NCBI RefSeq assembly: GCF_029894125.1 | Contig: NZ_JARXYZ010000047.1 | Coordinates: 1-55,600 of the forward strand | Direction: 5' to 3' | Origin: Kitasatospora sp. MAA19 | Lineage (GTDB): Bacteria > Actinomycetota > Actinomycetes > Streptomycetales > Streptomycetaceae | Length of the DNA stretch: 55,600 nt | Part shown: positions 1 through 9,240 of the stretch, piece after piece | How the letters are laid out: each line of letters starts with the position of its first letter | Numbering within the stretch: position 1 is the first letter of the stretch | Position numbers and translations under genes: made by a program | Notes under the pieces: model-generated | The model's input: only the letters and a program-made list of their open reading frames with translations | Databases searched by the model: none | What the model was told of the DNA's origin: nothing

Positions 1-48
1 CGAACCGTCAGAAGCCGACCCGATCTGGTGATCCGTCAGCGAGCTCAT
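1..48 (-). CDS. 5' end of an unidentified gene leaving the window
   Basis: Only the first 16 codons are inside the window. They read MSSLTDHQIGSASDGS from an ATG at 48-46 on the minus strand. The start is supported by an AAGGGAGA ribosome-binding sequence ending five bases upstream. The gene is divergent from the recombinase genes that begin near 208, and about 160 bases of shared upstream region lie between them. The product cannot be named from so short a piece. Confidence 0.45.
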   Translation of the reverse strand, partial: MSSLTDHQIGSASDGS

Positions 49-207
49 CAGTGTCTCCCTTGATCAGGGTGTCCACCTGATTCATGACACTCCCCGATCG
101 CGGGCCACCACCGCTTGACCTTCTCCGTCGCCATCCAGTCCGACTGGATGAGGTTTGTTGCTGCTTTGTTGGCGTGTCTCACATTCCTCAACTCCCGTTG
201 ATAGGTC

Positions 208-1683
208 GTGGGGTTAGCAGTTGATGAGGGTCGTGTCGCGGGCCTAGCGTCCCGGCACGTGTTGGTGCACTTTTTCTCTGGCGAGGGCTGGCAGTCCTGG
301 GGGCTCAGTGGGGAGCCGTTGATCCCCGAGCAGATGCCGGTGCTGTTCGACGACGACTTCGTGTTCGAGGACGGGGGCGGTCCGCGGGCGACGCGGGCAG
401 TGAACGCATGGCTTCGTACGCTGCCGTCGAGCGGGGCGCCGTCGCCGAACTCGTGGCGGGCGTACGCGCTGGCAGCCCGGGACTGGCTGATGCATCTGCG
501 CCGGCACCGTGTGGATGTGTTCGGCACGCGGCAGGAGCTGGTGGCAGCGCTCGGTACGTACGCCGACCGGCGGCTGTCGGGTCCGTTGGACGAACGGCTG
601 GGGTCCTCCTCGTGGGAGTTGCAGGTCACGGCGCTGAGCCGGTTCTACGACTGGGCCGAGGACGAAGGCCTGGCGGCCGCGGTGCCGTTCACGCTGGCGA
701 CCGGCAAGCGGATGGTGCAGGGCCGGCTGGTGGAGACGAGACGGAACCAGGCCCGGAGGCGGCGGCCGAAGCCGCACGTGAAGGTGCAGTACCTGGAGTC
801 GGACTTCGCCGATCTGTTCCGCTACGGCTTGGCCGGGCTGGGCCCGGACGGGTTGGAGGACGGGACGTTCCGCGGCCGGTTCCCGGGCCGGAACGCGGCA
901 ATGGGTGGTCTGGTGCTGGGCACCGGGATGCGGAGCCGGGAGTTCACCCACCTACTGGTCCACGAGGTCCCGCCCCTGCCCGCCGAGCCGACCGAGGTGC
1001 CGATTCCGTGGGCGGTCCCGGAGCTGGGGGCCAAGGGTCGGAAGCTCCGCACGACGTGGATCGACTACGCCGCGCTGGCGGCGGTGCACTCCTACATCGC
1101 CCTGGACAGGGAACTGTCGCGAGGTCCGTGGAGGCCGAGAAGGCCGCTGGTGGTGGAGGAGGCGGACTTCTACGGCGGCCGGGTCAATGGCCGGCGCACA
1201 CGCTGGGCGGCCCTTCGGCCGGAGGAACGGCTGCGGCTGGTCGACCCGGAGGGCGGCTCGCTGCTGCTGGCACTGAGTTACGACGGGCAGCCGTTCGTCG
1301 ACTGGGGGACGCTGTTTCGCCGCACGGCCCGCAGGATCCGTGAACGCTTCGAGCTGCGGTTTCCCGATGTCGCGCCGCACCGATGCCGACACACATTCGC
1401 CATGGCCACGCTGGAGAAGCTGGTGGAAGGCCACTACCGGCAGGCTGCTCAGCTCGCCGCGGCGACCGGTGATACGTCCGGGCTCGCGCTCTACCTACTG
1501 AAGGCCGACCCGCTGCTGATCCTGCGGGATCTGCTGGGGCATTCCAGCGTGGTCACCACGGAGGTTTACCTCAAGCGCCTGGATGTCCACCGGATCTACC
1601 GCGCGGCCTGGGAAAGGACGCGCGGAGTCATCGACGGAGCAACGTTCGCCGAGGCCGACGCCGAGTTCGCGGAAGGGTTCTGA
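208..1683 (+). CDS. Tyrosine recombinase, first gene of a three-recombinase module
   Basis: This is a complete-looking tyrosine recombinase of about 491 aa, expected to cut and rejoin DNA through a 3'-phosphotyrosine. The catalytic set is visible: Arg in GTGMRSREFTHLL (about residue 240), HRCRHTFA (His-x-x-Arg, about 391), and LGHSSVVTTEVYLK with the late His and nucleophilic Tyr (about 445-458). The N-terminal third looks like the SAM-like core-binding domain. Its stop TGA overlaps the ATG of the next gene (TGATG), so the module is translationally coupled. The start is uncertain: GTG 208 gives the longest product, GTG 259 and ATG 334 are alternatives, and no strong RBS decides. Length and order recall Tn554 tnpA or RIT-type recombinase trios. 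Confidence 0.85.
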   Translation: MGLAVDEGRVAGLASRHVLVHFFSGEGWQSWGLSGEPLIPEQMPVLFDDDFVFEDGGGPRATRAVNAWLRTLPSSGAPSPNSWRAYALAARDWLMHLRRHRVDVFGTRQELVAALGTYADRRLSGPLDERLGSSSWELQVTALSRFYDWAEDEGLAAAVPFTLATGKRMVQGRLVETRRNQARRRRPKPHVKVQYLESDFADLFRYGLAGLGPDGLEDGTFRGRFPGRNAAMGGLVLGTGMRSREFTHLLVHEVPPLPAEPTEVPIPWAVPELGAKGRKLRTTWIDYAALAAVHSYIALDRELSRGPWRPRRPLVVEEADFYGGRVNGRRTRWAALRPEERLRLVDPEGGSLLLALSYDGQPFVDWGTLFRRTARRIRERFELRFPDVAPHRCRHTFAMATLEKLVEGHYRQAAQLAAATGDTSGLALYLLKADPLLILRDLLGHSSVVTTEVYLKRLDVHRIYRAAWERTRGVIDGATFAEADAEFAEGF

Positions 1684-3383
1684 TGCCAGCCGAAGTCCTG
1701 CACGATCCGCTCGCGCTGAAGCTGTGCCTGCCCGGCGAAACGACGACGGTCATACCCGTCGGCGACCTGCCCAACCTGAAGCTGGCGACCGACCTGGCCG
1801 AGGGCCTTGCCGCCTCGATCCATCCCCACGGGCCGCTCGCCAAGCTGACCACGGTCAAGAGCTTCCTCTACACCCTGCGGCGGATGGTGCGCGAACTGGC
1901 CGAGGACGGCTTCACCGGGTCCGCGGCCGAACTGACCAGAGCTGTGCTCGGGGTGTTCTGGCTGCGGTCGCACTACCTGGTCGAATACCGGACCCGCACG
2001 ATCCTGCGTGCCTTCGACACCCGGCACCAGGGGCTGGCCGAGCCGGTCCGGCAGATGGTGTTCGGCGTCAACTACACGCGCCCCGCGGTGGGGGAGCCGC
2101 TACCGCCCTACGCGCCAGCCGAGTGGAATCGGCTGATCGACCTCTGCAAGAAGGAGGTACGCCGCCTGGGAGAGAGACAGCGGGCGATGGTCGCGCTCGC
2201 CGAGAGCGGGCAGGACCCGGCAGTCGGCGGCTGGAGCGATGCGAACGCGGCCTGGCTGATGACGCGCATGGGGCCGGTGACGCGAACCGAGGCCGCCGCT
2301 CACCTAGGCGTCACGCCGAAGTGGTTCACCGAGCACTATCGGGGCATCGACAGGGTCCGGACGGCGCTTTTTCCGTCTCACAAGGATGCGGTTCCCTACG
2401 TCCTGCTGCTGGCGGCATGGACGGGTATCGTCCCGGACGGCCTGACCGGCCTGAAGACTTCCGGGATCCGCTGGGTCGGGAGGCAGGCGACGCTGCTGTC
2501 CTACACCAAGGGCCGCACGGCGGAGGAGAGCCTGGTGCTGTCTCCGCGCGCGTCGCGCCTGCTGGAGCAGTGGCTGCAGCACAGCGCCGTGCTCCGCAGG
2601 CATGTTCCCGCAGAACTGTCCGAGCACGTGTGGCTGGTGACACTGCAGGGCAAGCCGGCCCGCGGGTCCTTCGAGGAGTACGTGATGCGTGGATGGGTCA
2701 AAGCCCGTGATCTTCGTGGGGATGACGGCGGCCTGTTGCGCATCGACCGCCGACGACTGCGGACGACGTTCATCGCAGAGCGTGGTCAGCGGCAGTGGTC
2801 CCTGCGGACGACGGTCGATCCGAACCACTCGCCGCAGGTCGAGGGCGACCACTACCTGTCGGCCGTGACCCCGGCACAGAAGGTGGTGGTCGAGGAGATC
2901 GCCCGGGACGCGCAGAGCGACCTGCTGCGGCGCGCGAGTGCGCCGCTGGTCGTCGACGAGGTGGCCAGCGCCACCGGGCTGCCGGAGGAAGTACGCCGCC
3001 TCGGTCTGGCCGAGGGGGCCATCGCCGAGTTGCTCGCGGGCGAGCGGGACGTGTTCAGTGGGGCCTGTGCCGACCAGTTCGCCGGCCTGCACGGGCCGAA
3101 GGGCAAGCCGTGTCCGGCCCGGCCCTGGGTCTGCCTGCTCTGCCCGCTGGCGCTGTTCGCCCCGCGGCATCTGCCGAATCTGCTGCGGTTGAAAGCCTTC
3201 TTCGCGCGGCAGTTCCGGCAGGTGCCGCGCGATCAGTTCGCCGCCGTCTTCGGTCCCTACGCCCGCCGCCTGTCGGCGGACATCCTGCCGCGATTCGAGA
3301 AGGCCGCCGTTGCTGCGGCACAGCACGACGTCGGTGACGAGGACGCTGGGCTGCCGTTGCGAGCCGAGGAGACCACGTCGTGA
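1683..3383 (+). CDS. Degenerate tyrosine recombinase-like protein, second gene of the trio
   Basis: The product is 566 aa and starts at an ATG overlapping the previous stop. It has a recombinase-like fold by position: AWTGIVPDGLTGL stands where the first catalytic Arg motif should be but lacks the Arg, IDRRRLRTTFIAE resembles the His-x-x-Arg box, and DPNHSPQVEGDHYLS stands where the His and Tyr box should be. A Cys-rich tail (CPARPWVCLLCPLALF, about residue 475) may bind metal. Missing catalytic Arg suggests it works only together with its neighbours, as proposed for recombinase-in-trio elements. Its stop overlaps the GTG of the third gene (GTGA). Confidence 0.75.
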   Translation: MPAEVLHDPLALKLCLPGETTTVIPVGDLPNLKLATDLAEGLAASIHPHGPLAKLTTVKSFLYTLRRMVRELAEDGFTGSAAELTRAVLGVFWLRSHYLVEYRTRTILRAFDTRHQGLAEPVRQMVFGVNYTRPAVGEPLPPYAPAEWNRLIDLCKKEVRRLGERQRAMVALAESGQDPAVGGWSDANAAWLMTRMGPVTRTEAAAHLGVTPKWFTEHYRGIDRVRTALFPSHKDAVPYVLLLAAWTGIVPDGLTGLKTSGIRWVGRQATLLSYTKGRTAEESLVLSPRASRLLEQWLQHSAVLRRHVPAELSEHVWLVTLQGKPARGSFEEYVMRGWVKARDLRGDDGGLLRIDRRRLRTTFIAERGQRQWSLRTTVDPNHSPQVEGDHYLSAVTPAQKVVVEEIARDAQSDLLRRASAPLVVDEVASATGLPEEVRRLGLAEGAIAELLAGERDVFSGACADQFAGLHGPKGKPCPARPWVCLLCPLALFAPRHLPNLLRLKAFFARQFRQVPRDQFAAVFGPYARRLSADILPRFEKAAVAAAQHDVGDEDAGLPLRAEETTS

Positions 3384-5092
3384 GCATGCTTCCTGCCTCT
3401 GGCGAGCCGGTGGTCCGGTCGGTGTTCGCCGGAGCGGACATCGCCGCCACCGCCCGCCTCGCCTGGCGGGACGGGCACCCGCGGCCCCGTTTCGAGGACG
3501 ACGTGTGGTCGTTCGTCGGCTGGGCCGACGCGCCGGTCCAGATGGAGGTGACGGAGAAGACCTGGCTGTTCGACCGGATCGCTCACCGGCCCTGGCGCGT
3601 GGTCGCCAAGGAGCTCGCCCTGGCCTGGCTGGCCAGCCAGGACGAGCACGTCCTCGCCTTGCCGCGGGCCCGTCGGCTCCCCCGGCACCCCCGCACCGTC
3701 TTCATCCGCATCTACCACCTCACCTTCTGGCTGAACTGGCTGCACGAGCGCCGGATCACCACGCTCGCCGCCGTCACCCAGGACCACTGCGAGGCGTTCC
3801 TGCGCGAGCACGGCGTCGTCCGGGACAGGGATTCCGGCGCCGTCCTGCGGGACAAGGCCGGTGGCTCGCTGCGGTCGGTGGTGTCGGCCATGCAGGACAT
3901 CACTGACTACGGCGAGCTGCTGTCCGCGGACCGGCACCGTCCCGGGTTCCGGCCCTGGGGCAAGCGTTCACCCCGCGTCGTCACCGGGGCACCGTCCCGG
4001 CCTCACGTGGTGATCAAGACGGAGCCCCTGGACGACGAGATGCTGCGGCCGCTGCTGACGGCCTGCTTGCACCTGGTCGACGTGCTCGGTCCGCACATCG
4101 TGGATCTGTGGACCGAGCTGCAGGCCGAGCGCGAGGCCCGGCGGAAAGTCGAGTGGTCGCGGAATCTGCGGGACGCCGACAAGCTCGCCGCACTGGTTGA
4201 CGCACATCTGCGGACCGGCCAGCCGCTGCCACGGCTTGAGGACTCACAGGTGACCAAGCGCCTGCGGTCCGGATGGAACCCGAAGGATCCGTTGCTGGAT
4301 GCCAACTTCCAGCACCTGCTTCGGCCGACGGGACACCGTGACATCGGCAAGGCTCTCCTGATCCAGGCACGACCGCTGCTGGAGGAGGCGGTCGCCGAGG
4401 TCGGCACCGAGTACGTGTGGTGCCGCAAGCCCGCCGAGGTCCCTCGCGCGGACACCGGCGAGATGATCCCGTGGTCTCTGCCCCTGTCGAACAAAGGCGC
4501 CGATGCCCTGATCCGGGTCGCCGGCCACGCCTGCAAGGTCGCCACCTCCGCGCTGACCGGCATGCGGTCCAGCGAACTGATGGAACTCACGGTCGGCTGC
4601 CGCCGCACGGACGACGCCGACGGCACCGGCCTGGCCCGGCACCGGCTGGTCAGCAAGGTCGTCAAAGGCCGACAGTGGGGCGGCGAGGCCGACGAGTGGG
4701 TCGTCATCGAGGAAGTCGTACGCGCCATCGCGTTGGCCGAACAGCTCACCGACGCCGGCCCCGGACAGCCGCTGTTCGGGCAGTTCCACGGCTTCGAGTC
4801 CAACGGGGCCATGACCTGGCTACGGCAGTGGGTCGCCTCGCCCGCCGGCCGACGCATGGGCCTGGAGCCGATCCCCGACAAGCCGGTGCATCCCCGGAAC
4901 CTGCGGCGAACGCTGTCCGTCGAGATGGCAGCCCGCCCCAGTGGCCTGCTCGCCACCAAGGTCCACTTCAAGCACCTGCAGGTGGCCACCAGCGAGGGAT
5001 ACGCCAACCCTCGGGAATTGCATCAGACGGGCGAGAAGTCGCAGGTCGCCAGCTCACAGAGACGCCCTGACGCTCTCGAAGGCTACTACTAA
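3380..5092 (+). CDS. Tyrosine recombinase, third gene of the trio, possibly 3'-truncated
   Basis: The product is 570 aa, coupled to the gene before by a four-base GTGA overlap. Recombinase motifs are ALTGMRSSELMELT (first Arg, about residue 394), HPRNLRRTLSVEM (His-x-x-Arg region, about 497) and HFKHLQVATSEGYA (late His and Tyr, about 526-537). The C-terminus ends in EGYY soon after the nucleophile region and looks cut short compared with third members of similar trios, which usually run further. An internal charged stretch at residues 250-300 could be a coiled coil. Together with the two preceding genes it forms one transcription unit of a mobile element. Confidence 0.78.
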   Translation: MSMLPASGEPVVRSVFAGADIAATARLAWRDGHPRPRFEDDVWSFVGWADAPVQMEVTEKTWLFDRIAHRPWRVVAKELALAWLASQDEHVLALPRARRLPRHPRTVFIRIYHLTFWLNWLHERRITTLAAVTQDHCEAFLREHGVVRDRDSGAVLRDKAGGSLRSVVSAMQDITDYGELLSADRHRPGFRPWGKRSPRVVTGAPSRPHVVIKTEPLDDEMLRPLLTACLHLVDVLGPHIVDLWTELQAEREARRKVEWSRNLRDADKLAALVDAHLRTGQPLPRLEDSQVTKRLRSGWNPKDPLLDANFQHLLRPTGHRDIGKALLIQARPLLEEAVAEVGTEYVWCRKPAEVPRADTGEMIPWSLPLSNKGADALIRVAGHACKVATSALTGMRSSELMELTVGCRRTDDADGTGLARHRLVSKVVKGRQWGGEADEWVVIEEVVRAIALAEQLTDAGPGQPLFGQFHGFESNGAMTWLRQWVASPAGRRMGLEPIPDKPVHPRNLRRTLSVEMAARPSGLLATKVHFKHLQVATSEGYANPRELHQTGEKSQVASSQRRPDALEGYY

Positions 5093-5159
5093 CTAGCCGT
5101 CTGATCAGGTAGTTTGCCACGCTAATCCCATCTGATGCAGGATCTGCCCTCTAGAAGGG

Positions 5160-6290
5160 ATGGTCTGCGTGGCGCAACAGCGAACAGTGGCCCTGGCCGG
5201 AGCGGCTCAACTGGAGCTGGTCTCCGGAGTGATCCAGCTGCGTCCGGAGGACGCGATGGTTGAGGCGATGCTGCGCGGATGGCGGGCCCAGCAGCTGTCC
5301 CGGGGCTTGAAAGAGGACACGATCGCCGGCCGTGAACGGCTGATCCGGCGCTTCCACGAGTTCACCAACGAGTACCCGTGGCAGTGGCTGCCCGGCCACA
5401 TGGACGAATGGTCGGCCTCGCTGACCGGCGAGAGGCATCTGGCGCCGTCCACGATCCGCAGCTGCCAAGGCGACGTGCGGCAGTTCACCGAGTTCCTCAT
5501 CGACGGCCGCTACGGCTGGGCGACCGCCTGCGAGGACGCCTTCGGTACGCACCCGGTGGCGATCTGCCACGAGTGGAACACCATCGCCCACCTCAACGAC
5601 TACGAGGGCGACCCCGAGGCCCGGCCATTCACCCGCGACGAGCTGCAGCGGTTCCTCGACTACGCCGACGACCAGGTCGACCGCGCGGTGCGGTCCAAGC
5701 GCAAGGGGGCCCTGGCCGCCTACCGTGACGCCACGCTGTTCAAGGTCGTCTACGGCTGGGGCCTGCGGCGCACGGAGACCTCGAAGTTGGACGTCGTCGA
5801 CTTCGGCCGAAATCCGAAGGCGCGTCAGTTCGGCCGGTACGGAACGCTCAACGTGCGCTACGGCAAGGCGAAACGAGGGCAGCCGCCGCGGCGCCGGAAC
5901 GTGCTGTCGGTCATGGACTGGGCGGTGGACGCGGCCCGGGACTACGTGGAGAATGTCCGCCCGCGCTTCGGCTACGAGGACCACCCAGCGCTGTGGGTGA
6001 CCGAACGTGGCGGCCGCGTCAAGCCTTCCGAGATCAACGCCCGGTTCGTCGCCTACCGCGACGCCCTGAAGCTCCCGAAGGCTCTGGTTCCCCACTCCCT
6101 CAGACATTCATATGTCACACATTTGACCGAAAACGGTGTAGATAGACGTTTTATCCAGCAGCAAGTAGGCCACGAGTGCGACAGCTCGACAGCCGTATAC
6201 ACCCACGTCAGCGACGACTTCATGAACACTGCTCTGGGTAACGCACTCAACCCGGCGTTCGATGAGGCGCCGACCGGGAAGGACCGATGA
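5160..6290 (+). CDS. Tyrosine recombinase/integrase of a second recombinase module
   Basis: This is a 376-aa tyrosine recombinase with a full catalytic set: Arg in YGWGLRRTETSKL (about residue 200), HSLRHSYVTHL (His-x-x-Arg, about 315), and VGHECDSSTAVYTHVS (late His and Tyr, about 340). The N-terminal 170 aa match the usual SAM-like DNA-binding domain. An AGAAGGG sequence abuts ATG 5160, so GTG 5169, nine bases beyond it, may be the real start. The stop overlaps the next ATG (GATGATGG). It begins 67 bases after the first recombinase trio, in the same direction, so this may be a nested or composite element. Confidence 0.85.
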   Translation: MVCVAQQRTVALAGAAQLELVSGVIQLRPEDAMVEAMLRGWRAQQLSRGLKEDTIAGRERLIRRFHEFTNEYPWQWLPGHMDEWSASLTGERHLAPSTIRSCQGDVRQFTEFLIDGRYGWATACEDAFGTHPVAICHEWNTIAHLNDYEGDPEARPFTRDELQRFLDYADDQVDRAVRSKRKGALAAYRDATLFKVVYGWGLRRTETSKLDVVDFGRNPKARQFGRYGTLNVRYGKAKRGQPPRRRNVLSVMDWAVDAARDYVENVRPRFGYEDHPALWVTERGGRVKPSEINARFVAYRDALKLPKALVPHSLRHSYVTHLTENGVDRRFIQQQVGHECDSSTAVYTHVSDDFMNTALGNALNPAFDEAPTGKDR

Positions 6291-6631
6291 TGGCCGCCAA
6301 GCTCGACTACCGCTGGCACCTGCGTCACCTGATGGCGGACAACGGCATGTTCTCCACCACTGACCTCCTGCCGCCGCTGGCCGCGCGCGGCATCAACCTG
6401 TCCTCCAGCCAGGTCTACCGGCTCGTCGTTGAGCGCCCCGAGCGCCTGAGCCTGAAGATCCTTATGGCCCTGCTGGACATCCTCGACTGCACGATGGACG
6501 ACCTAATCGAACCCGTCGCCGCCGCCAGCGCCGCCCAGAGGCCCAAGAAAGTCGCGGCAGGCGGGACAGCCGCCGAGAGCATCGGCAACCTGCGACCCAA
6601 GCGGGCCAGGATCGCCCCGGTGGACCAGTGA
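6287..6631 (+). CDS. Small Xre-type helix-turn-helix protein
   Basis: The product is 114 aa with an Xre/Cro-type HTH in residues 5-75, judged from the pattern around LSSSQVYRLVVERPERLSL and LDILDCTMDDLIEP. The basic tail (residues 80-114) ends in PKRARIAPVDQ. It overlaps both neighbours (start inside the stop of the integrase, stop inside the start of the zinc-ribbon gene), so it is made in step with them. A likely role is a directionality factor or repressor for the module. This is inference from position, because no excisionase signature is visible. Confidence 0.75.
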   Translation: MMAAKLDYRWHLRHLMADNGMFSTTDLLPPLAARGINLSSSQVYRLVVERPERLSLKILMALLDILDCTMDDLIEPVAAASAAQRPKKVAAGGTAAESIGNLRPKRARIAPVDQ

Positions 6632-9108
6632 CCGACACCATCGACGAGGCCCTGACGGACCCGGTGGGCCTGATCGTGCGACTGGTCGCGAAGGTCGAAC
6701 ACAGCTTGGACGCCGCCCGGATCCACGAGGTCGTCGTCGATGTCGCCAGCGGCCGCGCGAAGCGCCGCCGGCTGGCCCAGCTCCTCTCGGACTGCCCGCA
6801 GGTGCTGACGACCGGCGGGCCGCCGGTCGCGTGGGCGGTGGGACAACTCCTGCGAGAGCTGCGGGCTGCCGGCGCGACCTCGATCGCCGCTCCACGCTGC
6901 GGTGAATGCGCACGAACACTGACCTACATGATCAGCCGGCGTGGATACCTGCTCTGCTCGCCATGCCGGGATACGGCCCAGACCTGCGCCGCCTGCGGAG
7001 ACCAGCGGCGCGTCTCCACTCGCGACCGTCACGGGCAGCCTCGCTGCGATCAATGTCCCGACGACCAGGGCGACCCGATGGTGCTGCTGACGGAAGCCGT
7101 CGCCGTCGTCTCCCCGGGCCTGGAGGCGACCACCGTCATGGCTGCACTGGGTCGAGCGACGGTCCGCCCGGCCGGGCAGCGCCGGCTGGCCTGGGCGATC
7201 GTGAACCAGCCCTCGCTGCTGACCGGCGCGGGCAGCGACGCTCCGACCCCGGCGGTCCTACGCTTCATCGACGAGCTTCTCGCGGCGGGTGCAAGTAACA
7301 TCCTGCGACCGTCGTGCCCGCGCTGCGGTCGGACGGTGGCACTGTCCAAGCTGCTGGACGGGCAACGAGTCTGCCGGACCTGCTTCGCGCACCACCGGGC
7401 GGTGCCCTGCGCTGTCTGCGGAGCCGTCCGCGAACCGGCGACCCGCGATGCCGAGGGCCGCCCCTTGTGTCCGAACTGCCTCACCAGCGATCCGATCAAC
7501 CTCGAAGACTGTCGCGGCTGCGGGCACCGTCGTCGCGTCGTGGCCCGCACCCCGGACGGCCCCTGGTGCGGGCACTGCCGACCTCGCACCGCCGCGACCT
7601 GCGGGATCTGCGGGCGATCAACACTCTGCGAGATCTCCGCCGCGACCGGCGAACCGTGGTGCGACCGGTGCCAAGCGTGGTGGGCCCGCTGCAGCAGTTG
7701 CCACACCATCGCCTCGATCCGCGGCGGCACACGCAAGACGCCGTTGTGCGCGAAGTGCCTCAATCCCGATCCCGATTTCTGGGAGCGATGCCCGACCTGC
7801 AAAACCACCTGGCAGACCAGCGCACACCGGCCCTGCCATCGCTGCACTCTCACACAACGCGCCGATGAGGTGTTCGCCGGCCCCGATGGCTCCGTTCGCC
7901 ATGAACTGGCCCCGCTGCACGCCGCATTGATCAGCATCGACCGGCCGGTCACCGCCGTCGCCTGGCTGTCGCGGCCAGCCGTCGCCGGGCTGCTGAAGGA
8001 GATCGCAGCCGACCAACGCACGGTTACCCACGACGTCCTCGACGAGCTCGCACCCGGCAAGGCCCTTGATCATTTGCGGGCCGTTCTCGTCGCCGGAGGC
8101 ATGCTGCCCGACCGTGACGAGCGACTCGTCACACTCGAACGCTGGACATTCCGGATCGTCGCATCCCGTGACGATCACGAAGAACGCGCGGTACTACACC
8201 GCTACGCGATCTGGCACCACCTTCGACGTCTGCGAGGCCGCTTGGGCACCGGCCACGCCACCCACCTGCAGATCGCCAACGTCCGCAGCCACATCACCGC
8301 CGCCGTCGACTTCCTGGACTGGCTGACTGGCAGCGGTCTGACCCTCGCCACCTGCACCCAGCCCGACCTGGACCACTGGAAAGCACGTGAGGACCTCAGC
8401 CACCGGGACCAGACCGGCCACTTCATCCGCTGGGCAACCAAGAACCGGCTGGCGAAAGGGCTGACCTTCGGCGCCGAGCGCTGGCAGGGCCCGGTCGGCC
8501 CCCACGACTCCGAAGGCCGGTGGGACAACTCTCGCAGACTCCTCCACGACGCAACGCTGACTACAGCCGACCGGGTCGCCGGACTACTCCTGCTCTTCTA
8601 CGCCCAACGGCTCAGCACCATCAGCACTCTCACCGTCGACCAGGTCAGCGAGGCGAACGGCCGGGTTTCGATCCAATTGGGGACGGCCCCGACCGTTCTA
8701 CCCGAACCGCTCGCCGTACTGGTCCGCGACCTGATCGCCACGCGACGCCCCTACACGGTGATCGGACACGCCGACCAGACGCCCTGGCTGTTTCCAGGGC
8801 AACGCCCTGGCCAACACGTCAGCGCCGCTCGTCTCGGCCAACGACTGGCCAACGTTGGGATCCAACCTGGCCAGGCCCGGTCAACGGCCCTGTTCGCCCT
8901 CGCCGAGGAAGTCCCGGCCGCGATCCTGGCCCGCATGCTCGGCATCCACATCCAAGTCGCCGTCCAGTGGCAGAAGGCATCCGCCGGCGACTGGGCCACC
9001 TACGCCGCCGACGTGAGCCGTCGAAACAACCAGCCCGACCGAGTAGGAGTGGCGCATGACCACCGTTTTGAATCCGGGCCCGCTACTGTACTGAACTTGA
9101 TTGGGTGA
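6628..9108 (+). CDS. Large zinc-ribbon protein with C-terminal recombinase-like domain
   Basis: The product is 826 aa and coupled to the Xre gene. Residues 90-410 carry a long series of Cys-x2-Cys pairs spaced like repeated zinc ribbons (for example CGECARTL, CAACGDQ, CPRCGRT, CAVCGAV, CRGCGHR, CGICGRS, CSSCHT, CPTCKTTW). Residues 520-800 read like a tyrosine-recombinase fold: an N-terminal helical part, then LLLLFYAQRLSTISTL where the first Arg box should be, and LARMLGIHIQVAVQWQ where the His/Tyr box should be. The catalytic residues look degenerate. It probably binds DNA for the partner integrase at 5160. The last dozen residues (after about 9050) run past a good RBS and ATG at 9056, so the natural C-terminus may be disrupted there. 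Confidence 0.7.
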   Translation: MTDTIDEALTDPVGLIVRLVAKVEHSLDAARIHEVVVDVASGRAKRRRLAQLLSDCPQVLTTGGPPVAWAVGQLLRELRAAGATSIAAPRCGECARTLTYMISRRGYLLCSPCRDTAQTCAACGDQRRVSTRDRHGQPRCDQCPDDQGDPMVLLTEAVAVVSPGLEATTVMAALGRATVRPAGQRRLAWAIVNQPSLLTGAGSDAPTPAVLRFIDELLAAGASNILRPSCPRCGRTVALSKLLDGQRVCRTCFAHHRAVPCAVCGAVREPATRDAEGRPLCPNCLTSDPINLEDCRGCGHRRRVVARTPDGPWCGHCRPRTAATCGICGRSTLCEISAATGEPWCDRCQAWWARCSSCHTIASIRGGTRKTPLCAKCLNPDPDFWERCPTCKTTWQTSAHRPCHRCTLTQRADEVFAGPDGSVRHELAPLHAALISIDRPVTAVAWLSRPAVAGLLKEIAADQRTVTHDVLDELAPGKALDHLRAVLVAGGMLPDRDERLVTLERWTFRIVASRDDHEERAVLHRYAIWHHLRRLRGRLGTGHATHLQIANVRSHITAAVDFLDWLTGSGLTLATCTQPDLDHWKAREDLSHRDQTGHFIRWATKNRLAKGLTFGAERWQGPVGPHDSEGRWDNSRRLLHDATLTTADRVAGLLLLFYAQRLSTISTLTVDQVSEANGRVSIQLGTAPTVLPEPLAVLVRDLIATRRPYTVIGHADQTPWLFPGQRPGQHVSAARLGQRLANVGIQPGQARSTALFALAEEVPAAILARMLGIHIQVAVQWQKASAGDWATYAADVSRRNNQPDRVGVAHDHRFESGPATVLNLIG

Positions 9109-9240
9109 TGTCGGGGCTGTTCGCCTGACGGCCTCGGGGCCCCGCAGGCGGGGCACCCGGCTGCGTGCGAGGACTTCGATCATCTGCGGAGCGCCTCCCC
9201 ATTGGTCGGGGGTGACCAGCAGAGTCATGGACCGGCATCC
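9100..9240 (-). pseudogene. IS5-type transposase fragment
   Basis: On the minus strand the stretch MTLLVTPDQWGGAPQM, then IEVLARSRVPR, matches the conserved core of Streptomyces IS5-family DDE transposases (LLVT.GQ..D.PQ...VL..IRVPR). Only about 45 residues are recognisable, with no start and no catalytic triad, so it is a dead fragment. It sits directly after the zinc-ribbon gene and probably marks the insertion that altered that gene's 3' end. Confidence 0.6.

Noticed and set aside
2304..3326. Minus-strand open frame opposite the second recombinase
   Set aside because: Antisense shadow; the plus strand has coupled starts and protein-like sequence.
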